This document shows, piece by piece, positions 24,244 to 35,392 of a stretch of 64,000 nucleotides of DNA. This stretch comes from Gonapodya prolifera JEL478 (taxonomy: Eukaryota; Monoblepharomycota; Monoblepharidomycetes; Monoblepharidales; Gonapodyaceae). A model generated the notes under the pieces. That model was not told the origin of the DNA, did no database searches, and saw only the letters and a program-made list of their open reading frames with translations. The position numbers and the translations under genes were made by a program. How positions within the stretch are numbered: the stretch's first letter is position 1; each line of letters opens with the position of its first letter. The stretch spans positions 1,899 through 65,898 of the forward strand of contig KQ965765.1 of assembly GCA_001574975.1 (NCBI GenBank), written 5' to 3'.

Positions 24244-24612
24244 GCACGTGGTGGGGTGACCAGAGGCGGACGTTTGTCGAGCGCTGACTTTTTTGACATT
24301 GTACGACTGCTGAACGAGGATTACGGGAAATGATTGCAAATTCGTGCGTCGTAGCCTTGCGGTTATGAATTTAGTACGCCGGCGACCCACTAGCCATACT
24401 ATATACCTGCAAACTTCTCTGGAGGAGTGCACTCCATCTTGTGTAAATTTTCGAATGTGCCTTTAGCGACGTAGATAACTTGGAGAGTTCCAGGTTTCGC
24501 CGTGGCCGTTCCGATTGCGCAATAATCGGACCTTCAATTTCGAACAATCAGCAGAATTAGCGACACATAAACGCCATCTTCCTGCCCGGTCATCATCTGC
24601 ATCCAAGCCAAC
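24244..24612. other. Intergenic stretch
   Basis: About 370 bp between two plus-strand genes; no frame with a recognisable domain on either strand. It probably contains the 3' end of the upstream transcript and the promoter of the acireductone dioxygenase gene. Confidence 0.4.
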
Positions 24613-25368
24613 ATGGTTTCCGCCTGGGAATTCAACGAATCAGACGGGATTCACCCCGTAAGTCCTGCGAATCGCCTTCCAAGCTGGCGAGCCGATTGTT
24701 CATCGCTCGCCACATTCCTCCCCTCGCGTCCACGTCTACCTTACAGACTGCGACCCACCAGTACTCTCCGAACAAGGAGGTTCCGATTTCCGTGATTGAG
24801 GCCCTGGGCGTAGAGTTCAAATCTATCCCTCTCGCTGAAGACGGATCGCATGCCGATGCTGCTGAGCAATGGGTGAAACAGAATCGGGCCGGGTATGAGA
24901 AGAAGACCAAGGTGTGTCTGCGGTGATTCGTCTCGCCATGTATGCGGTCTATTGACCTAATAATTGGAACTCTGAACCAAATGAACGATACCACGACTTA
25001 ACTAGGAAGTGACCTCTCGCGCCGCTCTCGGAGAAAAGTTCGAGTCGAAACTGAAAAACGGATACGGCGAGCACTTCCACAGCGCCGACGAAATCCGGTT
25101 CAACACTGCCGGGGCCGGGTACTTTGATGTTCGGGACGCGAGTGATAAGTGGATCAGAGTGACGTGGGGTCCCGGCGAGCTCATTTCGGTTCCCGAGGGG
25201 CTGTGGCACAGGTTCACGGTGGACACGGGGGAGTTTGCGGAGGAGTTCCGATGGTGGCCGACGGAGAAGGCATGGTACATTCCGCGGGAGGCTCGCAGTA
25301 CATCGAGTGCATTGACGCTGACTTTTCTGTGCTGCCAATGTATCTGTTTGCAGGAAACGCTTCGATAG
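24613..25368 (+). CDS. ADI1: Acireductone dioxygenase (methionine salvage)
   Basis: Acireductone dioxygenase oxidises 1,2-dihydroxy-3-keto-5-methylthiopentene, the last ring-opening step of the methionine salvage pathway, in the cytosol and nucleus. Exon 1 is MVSAWEFNESDGIHP. Exon 2 gives HQYSPNKEVPISVIEALGVE. Exon 3 contains the cupin core GEHFHSADEIRFNTAG with the metal ligands H-x-H-x3-E, then GYFDVRDASDKWIRV, and the last ligand in GLWHRFTVD. All four metal-binding residues expected for the family are present. Introns start at 24658 (GTAAGT) and near 24911 (GTGTGT). The C-terminal 25 residues after KAWYIPR do not resemble the family and could be misframed. Two downstream frames overlap there. 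Confidence 0.85.
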
Positions 25369-25647
25369 GACAGACCCGTCCGCTGAGTCCGCCCCATCTC
25401 GGCAAGGTTCGTTGATGAGACCGTTCGAAACTTAGCTCGGCTCATATCCATAACGAGATCGTCCTTTTTGTAACCTGACAGAGTACCTTCAGAAGTATTC
25501 GAAGGCTGGTTGAACTTTTCTATTGGTATTATTCCACAATTAGTTTCAGTATCTGTCTTGCTATCCTCCGCCGTGCGATGAATACACAGTCCTTCTGATG
25601 TCTTTGCTGGCACGAATTGTGAACGTTCGTTATAAAATCTTTTTGCA

Positions 25648-25720
25648 GATGCCTTCGCTCTCCACGGCTACGTTCAAAGCGGATAGATGTTAGTCGCATT
25701 TGCGTCTAGCATCAAAGTAC
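25648..25720 (+). pseudogene. Relic of an FSH-type serine hydrolase 5' exon
   Basis: Around 25650 the frame reads AFALHGYVQSG, a stop codon, then MLVAFASSI. The intact hydrolase at 27640 has ILAFHGYLQSGQ and MSVVVASSI at the same spacing, including matching flanking nucleotides. The relic carries an in-frame TAG and no later exons. It lies just upstream of the P450 pseudogene, while the intact copy lies just downstream of it, which suggests that a P450/FSH segment was duplicated and one copy decayed. Confidence 0.7.
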
Positions 25721-25827
25721 ACAAAATGCCCGAGCTGACGTGCAAACGAATGGAGGGAGAGGGGTAAGTCGGTAAGTCTCGTTGAGGAGTTGAGGCGTGT
25801 TAACCCTCCAGATCTGGACGACTCCAG

Positions 25828-27305
25828 GTCTTTCTCAAGCGTGGTCGCCGCTTGCTTTCACCCGCATTTTCCATCAAGTACCTCGCCAACCTTGAGCCTC
25901 AGCTTCTTGAGATCTACAACACCCTCGAGAAGAAGGTGTTTTCCGCGCCAAAGGACGAAAATGGGTTCACCGCGGTCGACCTTTTCCAGCAGTTCCATGT
26001 GAGTAAAAACGCTCCCGCGATGCTTATGCACTACAGTGTAGTATTTAACCCGTCCATTCATTCAGTACCTCGGGGCTGACGTTATCGAAGCTGGGTGAGT
26101 CGGAGTTCGGGAGTTCGGAGCAAACATGGTCATTGAACCATTTTTCGACACGAGGCGTTCGGCGAAAGCTTCAAACTGATTGAGAACGGCGAGCACCCGT
26201 ACCCGTATGCAAGTCGTGAGGGGATCAAGCTGATCGCGATCAAGACGATGCTCCCCTTTGGCAAAATTGTTCAACAGGATTTTCAACGCGCCCATCCAGA
26301 ATATCCAGAAGGACCACATAGAATACAGCATTTTCACGCGCAGGAAGCTCAACAGCCAGAACGAGACTCGCCCGATATCCTTCAGTGGACGTTGGATCAG
26401 GGCACGACTGGGCATTTGGACGACGGGGAAATTAGGTCTACGGCGAAGGTCATGCTCGGCGCCGTGTCGGAGACGACCTCTAACACGATGGCGTGGGCTG
26501 TTGCGATGATGCTCCAACACCCCGAGGTCCTGGAAAAGCTGAGAGAGGAGCTGGATAAGGCGTTCCTCGATCCAAAGCCTGCCCCTTCCCCCGGAGAAGC
26601 TCAAGCGGCTTCCCTGCCTCGATGCGGTTCTTCACGAAACCATGCGGCTCAGAGGCATCGTCGGGCAAACGTGGGAGAGTTCCCAACGGAAACGGCCGTG
26701 GTCGTGCACGATTACAATGGAAACCCCAAGACGTACAGTATCCCGGCGGGTACGATGACATACTTATAAATGGTCGCGTCGCAGACGAGTCCTAAAGGTG
26801 TGATTGTATTGTTGTGCTTTAAGAGATCATAACCTCAATCGACTGATGTACAGTGTGGGTTCGCGCCGACGAGTTCTATCCGGAGCGCTGGCTTTCTCAG
26901 GGCGGCGAGACTATCAAGGAAGAAGAGGCGTAGCAACACGGTGACGATAACTTGGTTTCGAATCAGGAGGGGCATTGGGGGAAACTGGTCCTGGTGAACA
27001 AGAACGCATTCATGCCGTTTTCACTGGGGTCAAGGTAAGTCGATCGGTTTTGTCGTTTTGGCACATGTGAAGGGGGTTGCTGACACTGCCATGCCTGCTG
27101 TGTCAAGGGACTGTATCGGAAAGAACTTTGCCCGGAACGGTAGGCTGACGAAGCCATTTGACCTCCATCGTGCAGTTTTCCTCATCGCGATTCCTGCCAC
27201 ACAACAGAACTGCGTATCGTAGCTGGCCACGTCGTTCGTCGCTTTGACCTCGAGCCCGCCTTCGACGTGTCCCAGGAGATCCAAGGGTTCGGCAACATGA
27301 AGTAG
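25828..27305 (+). pseudogene. Cytochrome P450 pseudogene, N-terminus missing
   Basis: The first recognisable exon reads VFLKRGRRLLSPAFSIKYL, the C-helix region; the membrane anchor and about the first 130 residues are absent. The I-helix MLGAVSETTSNTMAWA (AGxET-type) lies near 26450, the K-helix HETMR (ExxR) near 26628, and the heme loop FMPFSLGSR plus DCIGKNF (F-x2-G-x-R-x-C-x-G) is split by an intron near 27037-27107. The end is ELRIVAGHVVRRFDLEP to the TAG at 27303-27305. The reading frame changes between segments without plausible splice sites at about 26370-26385, about 26580 and about 26680, so at least three frame shifts are needed. Together with the missing N-terminus this marks a decayed gene. 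FSH hydrolase sequence flanks it on both sides. Confidence 0.7.
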
Positions 27306-27598
27306 CAGAACAACCGACCGGGCGGGCTCCCCGTGAGGATGCGACCCAGAATCAAGTAAAGTACGGACTCGGCGGAAGGGTGAAGCACTTAGCATTGGCA
27401 TGTTGGATTGCGGAGAGACTAGACTGGGCAGCGGTCTCACTTTGGATGACCGTACCTTTGCATGCCGTCGATACACGAAGCAGTAGACTAAATTCATGTT
27501 GGCTATCAAGAGTAAAAAAGAAAAAGAAAGAAAGACACGATTCAGTATTTAGTTGTCATTATTGCTTCATAGATGAATTATTGGACTATCTTTTTGAG

Positions 27599-28806
27599 AT
27601 GCCAGCTCCACCGCGAACACCGACACCATCCAAGCCGCAGCGAATCCTCGCATTTCATGGCTACCTTCAAAGTGGACAAATGTCAGTCGTCGTTGCGTCT
27701 TCGATCATGGAGCGATCGTCGTTTTCAACTGTCATTTGTTCTTGCAGCCTCCGCAATAAAGTCGGCGCAATCACCAAGACCGTGAAGAGCAACGCAGAGT
27801 TTGGTTCGTGAATGAGTCGATGTCTCCCGCTTGATCCCACTCAAACAGCGCTTGTACAGTCTTTTTGACCGCCCATCACCCCGCATCGAAGGACATTTTT
27901 GGTCCAGTTTCTCCTCCAACACCCCCTCCAGGAGGAAGTACATCTTTTTCAGACAGTACCCCTCCCGCAGATGTCGATGAGCAACTCTCTTCCTTACCAT
28001 CGGAACCTTATTTGTTTGGATGGTATGACATTCCCCAACCGACTCCGCTCTCCACGGATCCGGACGTCGTGTCGCGTGTTCTGTCGACCTACCGGGACTC
28101 GCTTCGAACCATTTCTTCCATCTTCCTCCCCCGAAGACATGAATCCGCGGTGGACACAAGAGCGCTTCCGTTGAGCGGCGTGGTGACCCTGGAATACCCC
28201 GTGGCCGACGACGATCTTCCCCGCCTTGGACCGTTTGATGGCGTGCTGGGTTTCTCAATGGGCTGCGCCATGGCGGCGATGTCGCTGTTTGAAGCTAATC
28301 GAAAGAACGACTCCACCACACTGAAACTTCCTCGGTATGGGATTTTCTTTTGTGGAACGTCGCGTGGGGTGGACTTGATATTAAGGAATGAATTGCTTGA
28401 GTCGGGATATCGTAGCGGCGGACAGGACGAGAACCCAGACATTTCTTCTCGGTTTTCACAGATGCGAGAACAGATGAAGAGTATCAAAACGTTACATTTT
28501 ATTGGAAAAAAGGACGCAGTGGTCCCTAATGGTGAGTTTCGCAGTTTTCGAGTGACGAAGAGCGATCTGAGACGCTACAATCACGTTCACGTTCTGCAGA
28601 ACTCAGCATCCGTTTTGCTGACCTTTTCACGGACCCTGAAATCATCTACTTCGATGGCGGGTGGGTATTCGCGAACAATACCACAGTGCTCGGACAAGTA
28701 TGGTGTGCTTCACTAACGAGTCACATTCTCTGCTAGACATGTCGTGCCAGGCGATGCTCCGACTCGAAAGAAAGTTCTAGAATTTATTAGAGCACAAAAC
28801 AGTTAG
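27599..28806 (+). CDS. FSH1: FSH1-family serine hydrolase
   Basis: FSH proteins are fungal alpha/beta hydrolases related to ovarian-cancer-associated protein 2; some act as thioesterase-like partners in secondary metabolism. Exon 1 (ATG at 27599) ends with QRILAFHGYLQSGQ, the first strand with its HG oxyanion motif. Exon 2 is LRNKVGAITKTVKSNAEF, exon 3 starts VFLTAHHPASKDIFGP. The nucleophile elbow is FDGVLGFSMGCAMA (G-x-S-x-G), followed by GIFFCGTSRGVD. The acid region is HFIGKKDAVVPN and the catalytic His is in YFDGGHVVPGDAPTRKKVL. The stop is TAG at 28804-28806. Introns follow GT...AG. A loop rich in Pro, Ser and Thr after GP is longer than usual. The whole catalytic triad is present, so it looks functional. 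Confidence 0.85.
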
Positions 28807-29129
28807 ACTTTACTTCTCTAAATTCGTCTCGAGTCATGCATCCAGCTTGTTGGGATCAAGGTTGAAGCCTGCTGTGGTGAAAATTTTTAGGGTCCCACAG
28901 ATTCCTGTCAATGGAGTCACCGGTGGCGAAAATTTCTCCTGATGGGAGCCATCGGATGATATCACGAGGTGCGCTGACCGGCTAGGCGACTCCTCGTCTC
29001 GTTTCGGAGTCTGACTCAGTTCTCGATTTCCCCATCCTCGACGGACGTAAAGTCTTCCAAATCGTCCACTGCCGCTCACTGGACGAGCCAAGTCTGCAAT
29101 CCAGTTTTTTCGAGACCGCGCCTTTTCAA

Positions 29130-32100
29130 GTGGACCCCCGCCGGAACGAGGAAAGCGAGAACCGGCACCTTTCCAGCGGCGGTGGAATTTCGGATGGTTT
29201 TACAGCTGATGGTCAAACGGGAGCGCAGACGTTGACAGACGAGGACAACGGCTCGGTATTTAGTGAGTGTCTACTGTCGCAGAGCATGTACGAAGAGCTT
29301 CACTGGATTGGCTCACGATTACCCTCACTTCCAGTTCGATATCCCAACGGCCCTTTCATTCGCTGCGAGGATGAGCAAATTCACATACCGGGAGCAGTAC
29401 AGTCCTTTGGCGCGCTGTTCGCCTTGGACGCGACGACGCTGCTCGTGCGGCAATGCACTGTAAACTCGGCTAGATTCACTCGACTAACACCGGCGGCCTT
29501 GTTCCGTCTTACGTCCTTCACCGAAATTCTGAGCGAAGGGAGCGGTTCTTTGCTTGTTGAAACTCTCAAGGACTTGGAGGATGTGGACAAGGACGGTGCT
29601 CCTATCACTTTCGTCCTTGATTTGCCGGGAGGTCAATGCTGGGTTGCCGCACACAAATTTTCAAAGAACCCGGGACTTGTCGTGCTGGAAGCAGAGCTGC
29701 TCGATGATGAACTGCAACCTCACACCCCTCAAGCCTCGTCGTGCTCAGAAGCGATCGCAAATGCTGCGGAATCCTTGGCGGATCAGTCTTCGGCGACCGA
29801 CCTTGCAACAATTGAGGTCATGGAATCCACAGAATATGAACCAATGAGACTTCCCAGAGCTCTCTTTTCCACGAACGGAAGTATACTGTCCACGATGGAG
29901 ACGTTCCGGATTCTGGACGAAATCACAGCAAAGATCGAGGGCGCTAAGAGCGTACAGGAGCTTGCATTTGTCGTGGTGAGGATCGTTAACCAGCTCGCCG
30001 GTTTTCATCGCACTCTCGTGTATCATGTGAGCCTTGCTTGACCTGGAACCGAATGCACGTGTATTGACCAAGAACGCGTGATTCATATGTTTTGGGTTAA
30101 GTTTGATGAGTTTTGGAACGGAAGCGTCGAAGCAGAGTATGTCGATAAGACCGCTACGTCGCCGTCCCGCTATATGGGGCTCAAGTTCCCAGAGAGTGAT
30201 ATCCCGCCGCAAGCGCGTGCGCTCTATCAACTCAATAAAGTTCGCTTGTTGTATGATAGAGCAGCTACAATGTGCAATTTGGTTTGCCGAAGCTTGGAGG
30301 ACACGAAGAGGCCATTGGATATGTCACAGTGAGAGCACCCGGATCACCTCTCGCATTTCCTCCGCCACACATTCGTCTCCACTTCAGTTGCTTTCTTCGA
30401 GCTATGTCGCCTATCCACATTACCTATCTCGGCAATATGGGGATTCAAGCAAGTCTGTCAATTTCTATTGTTGCCTTCGGGCGCTTATGGGGACTTGTGA
30501 CTTGCCATCACTACGACAGGAGGCGAAATTCTTCTCCGCTCCGAAAGTTATGTCGCGTAGTCGGAGAAATTGCCGGTAGAGTGCGTGATCTGAAAGTTCC
30601 TTCTCGAAATGTGTGCCTCAAAGACCTCTTCCACTCACTAGAACTTAGAACGTCTGGCCTTTGTGTCCCGACTATCTGCACAAGATAAGCTTGCTAAATT
30701 TGCGTACAAGTCGATGAGCAACTCCTCATTAATTGAGGAAATGATTTCGAGCTCAGTGATGGATTTTTTGTCGCTGTTCAGAGCAGGTGAGGATTGACTG
30801 GATCTTGTTTGCTTACAATCATGGACTAATTGCCATCATCTCTCTGCGAAGACTGGGGCGTTCTGTCTATCGAGGATGAAGCTCGAATTCTTGGAACATC
30901 TGTTCCGTCTCACGAAGTCCTCGCTTTGCTTTCATTCCTACGCGCGCAAAATATAGTCACTATTCGGAAGACACACCATGTGAAGGTTGCATTCCCAGAG
31001 TTCACATTTCCAGGACAGCGCAAAATTGCTGGACTTCTGCAGTACGTGCGAGGGAGCCTGTCAAGCAAATCTGACTTCCCACGGCTCAATACGATTTTGG
31101 CTTGGTCGCAGCGTTCCCTTGTCAGACAACGGTCACAATTTCATTACATTTCTACGAGCGGAACAGATAACCGAAGTGAAGTGGGGTGGGAACCCCGCAA
31201 AAGAACCAAGCAAACCGCTCGAACCACATACGTCGTTTCAAACATGGGTGGAGTACCAGAAGGATCGCAGCTCTTTATGGACCGAATCCGATCTCGAGTT
31301 GGTAGCTTTGCTCCAGCTCGTTTATTGGAAATTTCTTGCTGTGTGGCAAGAGAAAGAAGCTGCACTGGCGACGAGTAAGATGAAAACGGTACGTGCAACT
31401 GTCCGCCGAATGTGTAGCTCTCCCCAAAGTAGTTTGACTCATGAATTGATTTTTCGAAACCGACGCAGGTTCTTCTAGCAAACGTATCGCACGAAGTTCG
31501 GGTTCGTAACGTCCATTTCAACCTCACTTTTTAACAAAAGAAAGTTCACAGATGTGGCATTGACACGTTTCTTTGGTTTCCAGACCCCGCTAAATGCAAT
31601 TATCAACTACATAGAAATTGCCCTTGAACAGCCGTTGGCATCAGGTGTCCGAGATGCACTCACACAAGCCCATGTCGCAAGCGAGAGTCTTACCATCCTC
31701 ATATCCGATCTACTTGACCTCACTCGAATTGAGACTGGAAAGCAGATTCTTTTCCGGAATAAGCCATTTTCGCCCTCAAATATTGTGCTCTCTGTCGCAA
31801 GGTACGAATTCTGTAGCTGCCCCATTGCGTTGGCTCCGGTGAAATGATGAAACTTCATCACAACTTATGTCTTCGTCCAGCATGTTTGAATCGGAAACCA
31901 ATAAAAAGGGTGTCGTCCTTCGGGTTGAAATCGGAGAGAATCTACCAGCGGTCGTCAGTTAGTGTTCCATCCGTCCGGGATGTTTGGTGGGGTTGAAGTG
32001 GAAGATTTTAACAACACCATGTTTACCAGTTGGTGACGCAGGCAAGATTAAGCAAATTGCTGTGAACTTAATGTCAAACGTAAGTTATTTACCACCAGAA

Positions 32101-34027
32101 GTTTGTTGCTTTGTTTTGATCCAACACCTCGGTCGGAGTAGGCGTTGAAATTCACAGAGGCTGGAGAGATTGTGATTTCGTGTCGCGTTTTGGAGACTTC
32201 TGATGAGTGAGTCCAAACAACTCGGTCTGATTCATGTTATTACTTCACCCATTTGGTGATATTAGAGAGGCAAACATTGAATGGGCTGTGAAAGGTTCAT
32301 ACCCTGTGTGATATTGGTGATAGTGTGACGTTTCCAAGTCTCTCTATTCGTAGATTCGGGTTGTGGTATTCCAGAAGAAAAGGTAGGAGTGCCATATCAA
32401 TTTTACACTTATCCAGTTGTTGATCATGGTCACTTGACACCGCAGCTCTCCTTAATATTCGAGGAGTTCGAGGTACAAGTACTTCTGCGATCCCCACCCA
32501 GTTTCGGATTCTCACGTTGTGTACCCGGATGATCTAGCAAGTGGAATCAGCCCTGTCTAAGAATGCTGATGGGATGGGTTTAGGCCTCGCGATTGTGGCT
32601 CGATTTGTGAAAGTAAGTACTGAAAGTCTCCAATGTGGTATTTGACAGATCATTTTCTCAATCTCTTACAATCCTTTTTGCAGAACATGCAGGGCCAGCT
32701 GCGGTTACAAAGCGCCGTGAATGCCGGATCGCTCTTCAGTGTCCGGATCGCTCTCCCCACTCGGTCACATTTCGTTCCAGCGCTTGCACAAGAGCGTGAT
32801 GTAGCCAACCCAGACTTGGAAACTTCTGGCATTTCGGATGTGCAGTCGAATTCCCCACTCTCAGCTCCACTCCCCATCGCTCTGGTCAGTCGGGAAGGGC
32901 ACGCTGCTTCCTATACAATTTTTCCGGACATTGTCTCGCCCACTGATGAGGCTCGACCTTCCCCATCTTCGTAAGCTGGGAGCTTCTTTGTATGAGAGAT
33001 CATGGCAAATGCGCAATATCTTCGACGCGTTCGTTTAGGGACGCAACTACGGTTGGCTCAATACTCGTTGACCCATCCCCTGCTTCGACGTTACCATCAC
33101 CACCTTCGCGTGGAACGATGCCGCCCGTCCCATTGAGGATTTTAATAGCCGAAGGTTTGTCTTGTCATGGCCGGCTGTTGACTTCCGTGGCAGTCTCCCC
33201 ACCTTTCCCTTCGACATACAGACAATGCCATCAACCAAAAGATCCTGCAGCAGCGTCTCAAAAAGGACGGGCACGACGTCGTCATTACTGATGACGGGAA
33301 GCAGTGCTTGGACGTGTTTATTCAAAACTATGAATCGAATCCTTTTGAGATATGTATCGTGGACCTGCAAATGCCCATTCTGGATGGATTTCAAGTGAGT
33401 GATTTGTGGTGGCGAAAGTTGCGTATCCGTGATTCTCAAAATGGTGTTTGGATACTCCCGTCGAACAGTGTTGCAGCGAAATTCGCTCGTTTGAGCAAAG
33501 CCGCTCTTCCCGCGACTCCCCGACACGCTCTCCCATATCGTCGTCTCCAGTTGATCTGCCCTTCAAAACACCGCAAACCGTGCCCGTCATTACCCCGAAA
33601 CCGGTCAATGGAACAAGTATCGTTTCTTCGAGTTCCGACTCCGCGTCTCCTCCCTCCCTCGTTCGAAAACGGCTTCCTGGCAGTACCTTCAGTCTCAGCG
33701 GACGGATGCCCTCGACGCTAAGCGTGTCATCAACGCCGTGGAGAACCCCGATCATCGCATGCACGGCGCAATCGCACGCCTCGGATGCGGAGATGTGCCA
33801 GTTGGGGTGAGCATGTATTATTCCACCGGCCGTCATATTTTGAGATCACTTCTAACCGACGACGCGATTGTTTGACACTTCACAGGGGTATGAACGGGTT
33901 CATCGCGAAACCCATCGACTTCAAACGGTTACGACTGATTCTTGGTGGAGTGCGAGATCTTTCGCTACGAAGCGCGGTCAAGGCGATGCTGACTTCGGAA
34001 AACCGTGAGGTTGGGGGGTGGTTCTGA
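29130..34027 (+). CDS. Fungal-type phytochrome (hybrid histidine kinase photoreceptor)
   Basis: Phytochromes sense red/far-red light through a bilin and signal by phosphorelay. The PAS region has FIRCEDEQIHIPGAVQSFG, whose Cys matches the biliverdin-binding Cys of bacterial and fungal phytochromes. The GAF domain follows with FPESDIPPQARALYQL (conserved DIP), MSHCFLRAMSPIHITYL, MGIQASLSISIV and GLVTCHHY (the chromophore-contact His). A PHY region lies between. The kinase has NVSHEVR|TPLNAIINYI (H box), VGDAGKIKQIAVNLMSNA (N box), VDSGCGIPEEK and GMGLGLAIVARFVK. The receiver has ILIAEDNAINQKILQQ, the phospho-acceptor in CIVDLQMPILDGFQ, a Ser/Pro-rich insert of about 75 residues, then TPIIACTAQS and MNGFIAKPIDFKRL. 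All key residues are present across roughly 14 exons. No ATG was found for the first exon: its frame is open from about 28984, so the true start lies in an upstream exon. Confidence 0.85.
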
Positions 34028-34245
34028 GTGCTTGGATTATTTGACAGTAGTCCGCGATTTTTGCATATGTCATGTGCAGTAAGTGTGTACTGTAGAGCGT
34101 ACTGTCGATACACAATTTGTCGTTTCTTCGTCAACCTTTAGAATGTTGGGTAAAGTTATTAGAATCACATGTGTCAATTAGATGAGTTGTGGTCAGACCA
34201 AAGCACACCATCCTTCCTCCCGTTGCGATCGACGCCGAAATCGCC

Positions 34246-34990
34246 ATGTACTTTCTCGTCCGCGGGTACATCAACCTGATTCTACTCGTGTGGTTCTGGC
34301 CCGTCCACGTGACTTTCTGGACGCTCTCGGCTCTGTATCCCGATTGGCGTTTGGTGCGCTTCCTGGATGTGTTTGCGTTGACGAGGGAGGGCGGGCCTAA
34401 GATTGAAGGTAAATCGCGTTTAGGATGATTGGGATGCGTTTTGACTGGGAAATAACAAGCGATTCCCGTTTGCTCGGATGGTGCGCGCACGGACGTTGAT
34501 GGCGTGATCCGGAATTATACAATCGTCAACAGGGCAAACTTGCAAGCCTCTAACTTCAACCGATCCAGTCGCAGTGCCATCGTCTAAACAAGTGGACCCC
34601 TCCGTAAAACCAGTCAGCTCCGCTGAGGAGACTGTTCCGGCTAACGGAATCACCAAGAAACCGCGCACCCGCTCCACGACGTTCGAGCCCATGAAGGTCA
34701 ACACCAACCAGCCGGCGCCCGTTGTGTCGTGGCCGTCAAAGGGACCGCCCCGCTCGCCTGCGTTCGCATTTGGAAGCGATGAGGCCGTGAATGAGCGTGC
34801 CCCGGGAGCGTGGCAGAGCAATTCTGCTAACGCCTTGAACTCGCTGAAAGCGGAGGAGAACGTGAAGAAAGATAAGACGGAGACGTGGTCGGAGGATGAT
34901 GTGTCGTCTGCGTCGGCGGCCAGTCCGCCAAGTGCCACGTCGGCAAATAGCTATGGTAACCTGTTCACGACACTTTCGGTGGTTCCTTGA
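34246..34990 (+). CDS. Small predicted membrane protein of unknown function
   Basis: Exon 1 from the ATG at 34246 encodes MYFLVRGYINLILLVWFWPV and a second hydrophobic or aromatic part ending RLVRFLDVFALTREGG. A donor GTAAAT near 34408 leads to exon 2 from about 34565, which encodes a hydrophilic, Ser/Pro/Lys-rich tail with NSANALNSLKAEENVKKDKT and a stop at 34988-34990. The product would be about 195 residues with one or two membrane segments at the N-terminus. No family was recognised. It lies about 220 bp after the phytochrome stop on the same strand, but nothing else links them. Confidence 0.5.
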
Positions 34991-35392
34991 GTGTTTGCAG
35001 CGTTGGAACGGACTCGAAGTGGACTTGCTCTTAGAAATTAGAAGTGTTGAAGACTGAAGAAGTGACATAAATGAAGTTTCTGTTGTTCACCAGCTAGTCA
35101 GATGCAACTGTTGACCCCCTTCGTTTTCTCTCATCCGCTGTTGTCCCCAAAAGGAGTCAAACAAATCTGACGTGATATCAGATGTATCCTGCACCCCTCG
35201 GCATCTTGCAATATTGTTGAATTGTAACCGCTGCCAGTGAATCCTGTACTCACTGTAAAGCGGTCGAGAAATAGGCAAGCGAGAATCCAAATAGAGAAAT
35301 GAGGGTTCGGGTTCGGCAAAACTGCCTCTATTTCTGGACAACACGAAGACTCTCCCGGTCCCTTTTCTTCTCGTACTCCATCCGCCCAGAAC

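Noticed and set aside
34420-34938. Minus-strand frame of 172 codons opposite the small membrane protein
   Set aside because: Ser/Ala-rich shadow without domain; the plus strand has a proper start, a membrane segment and a splice donor.
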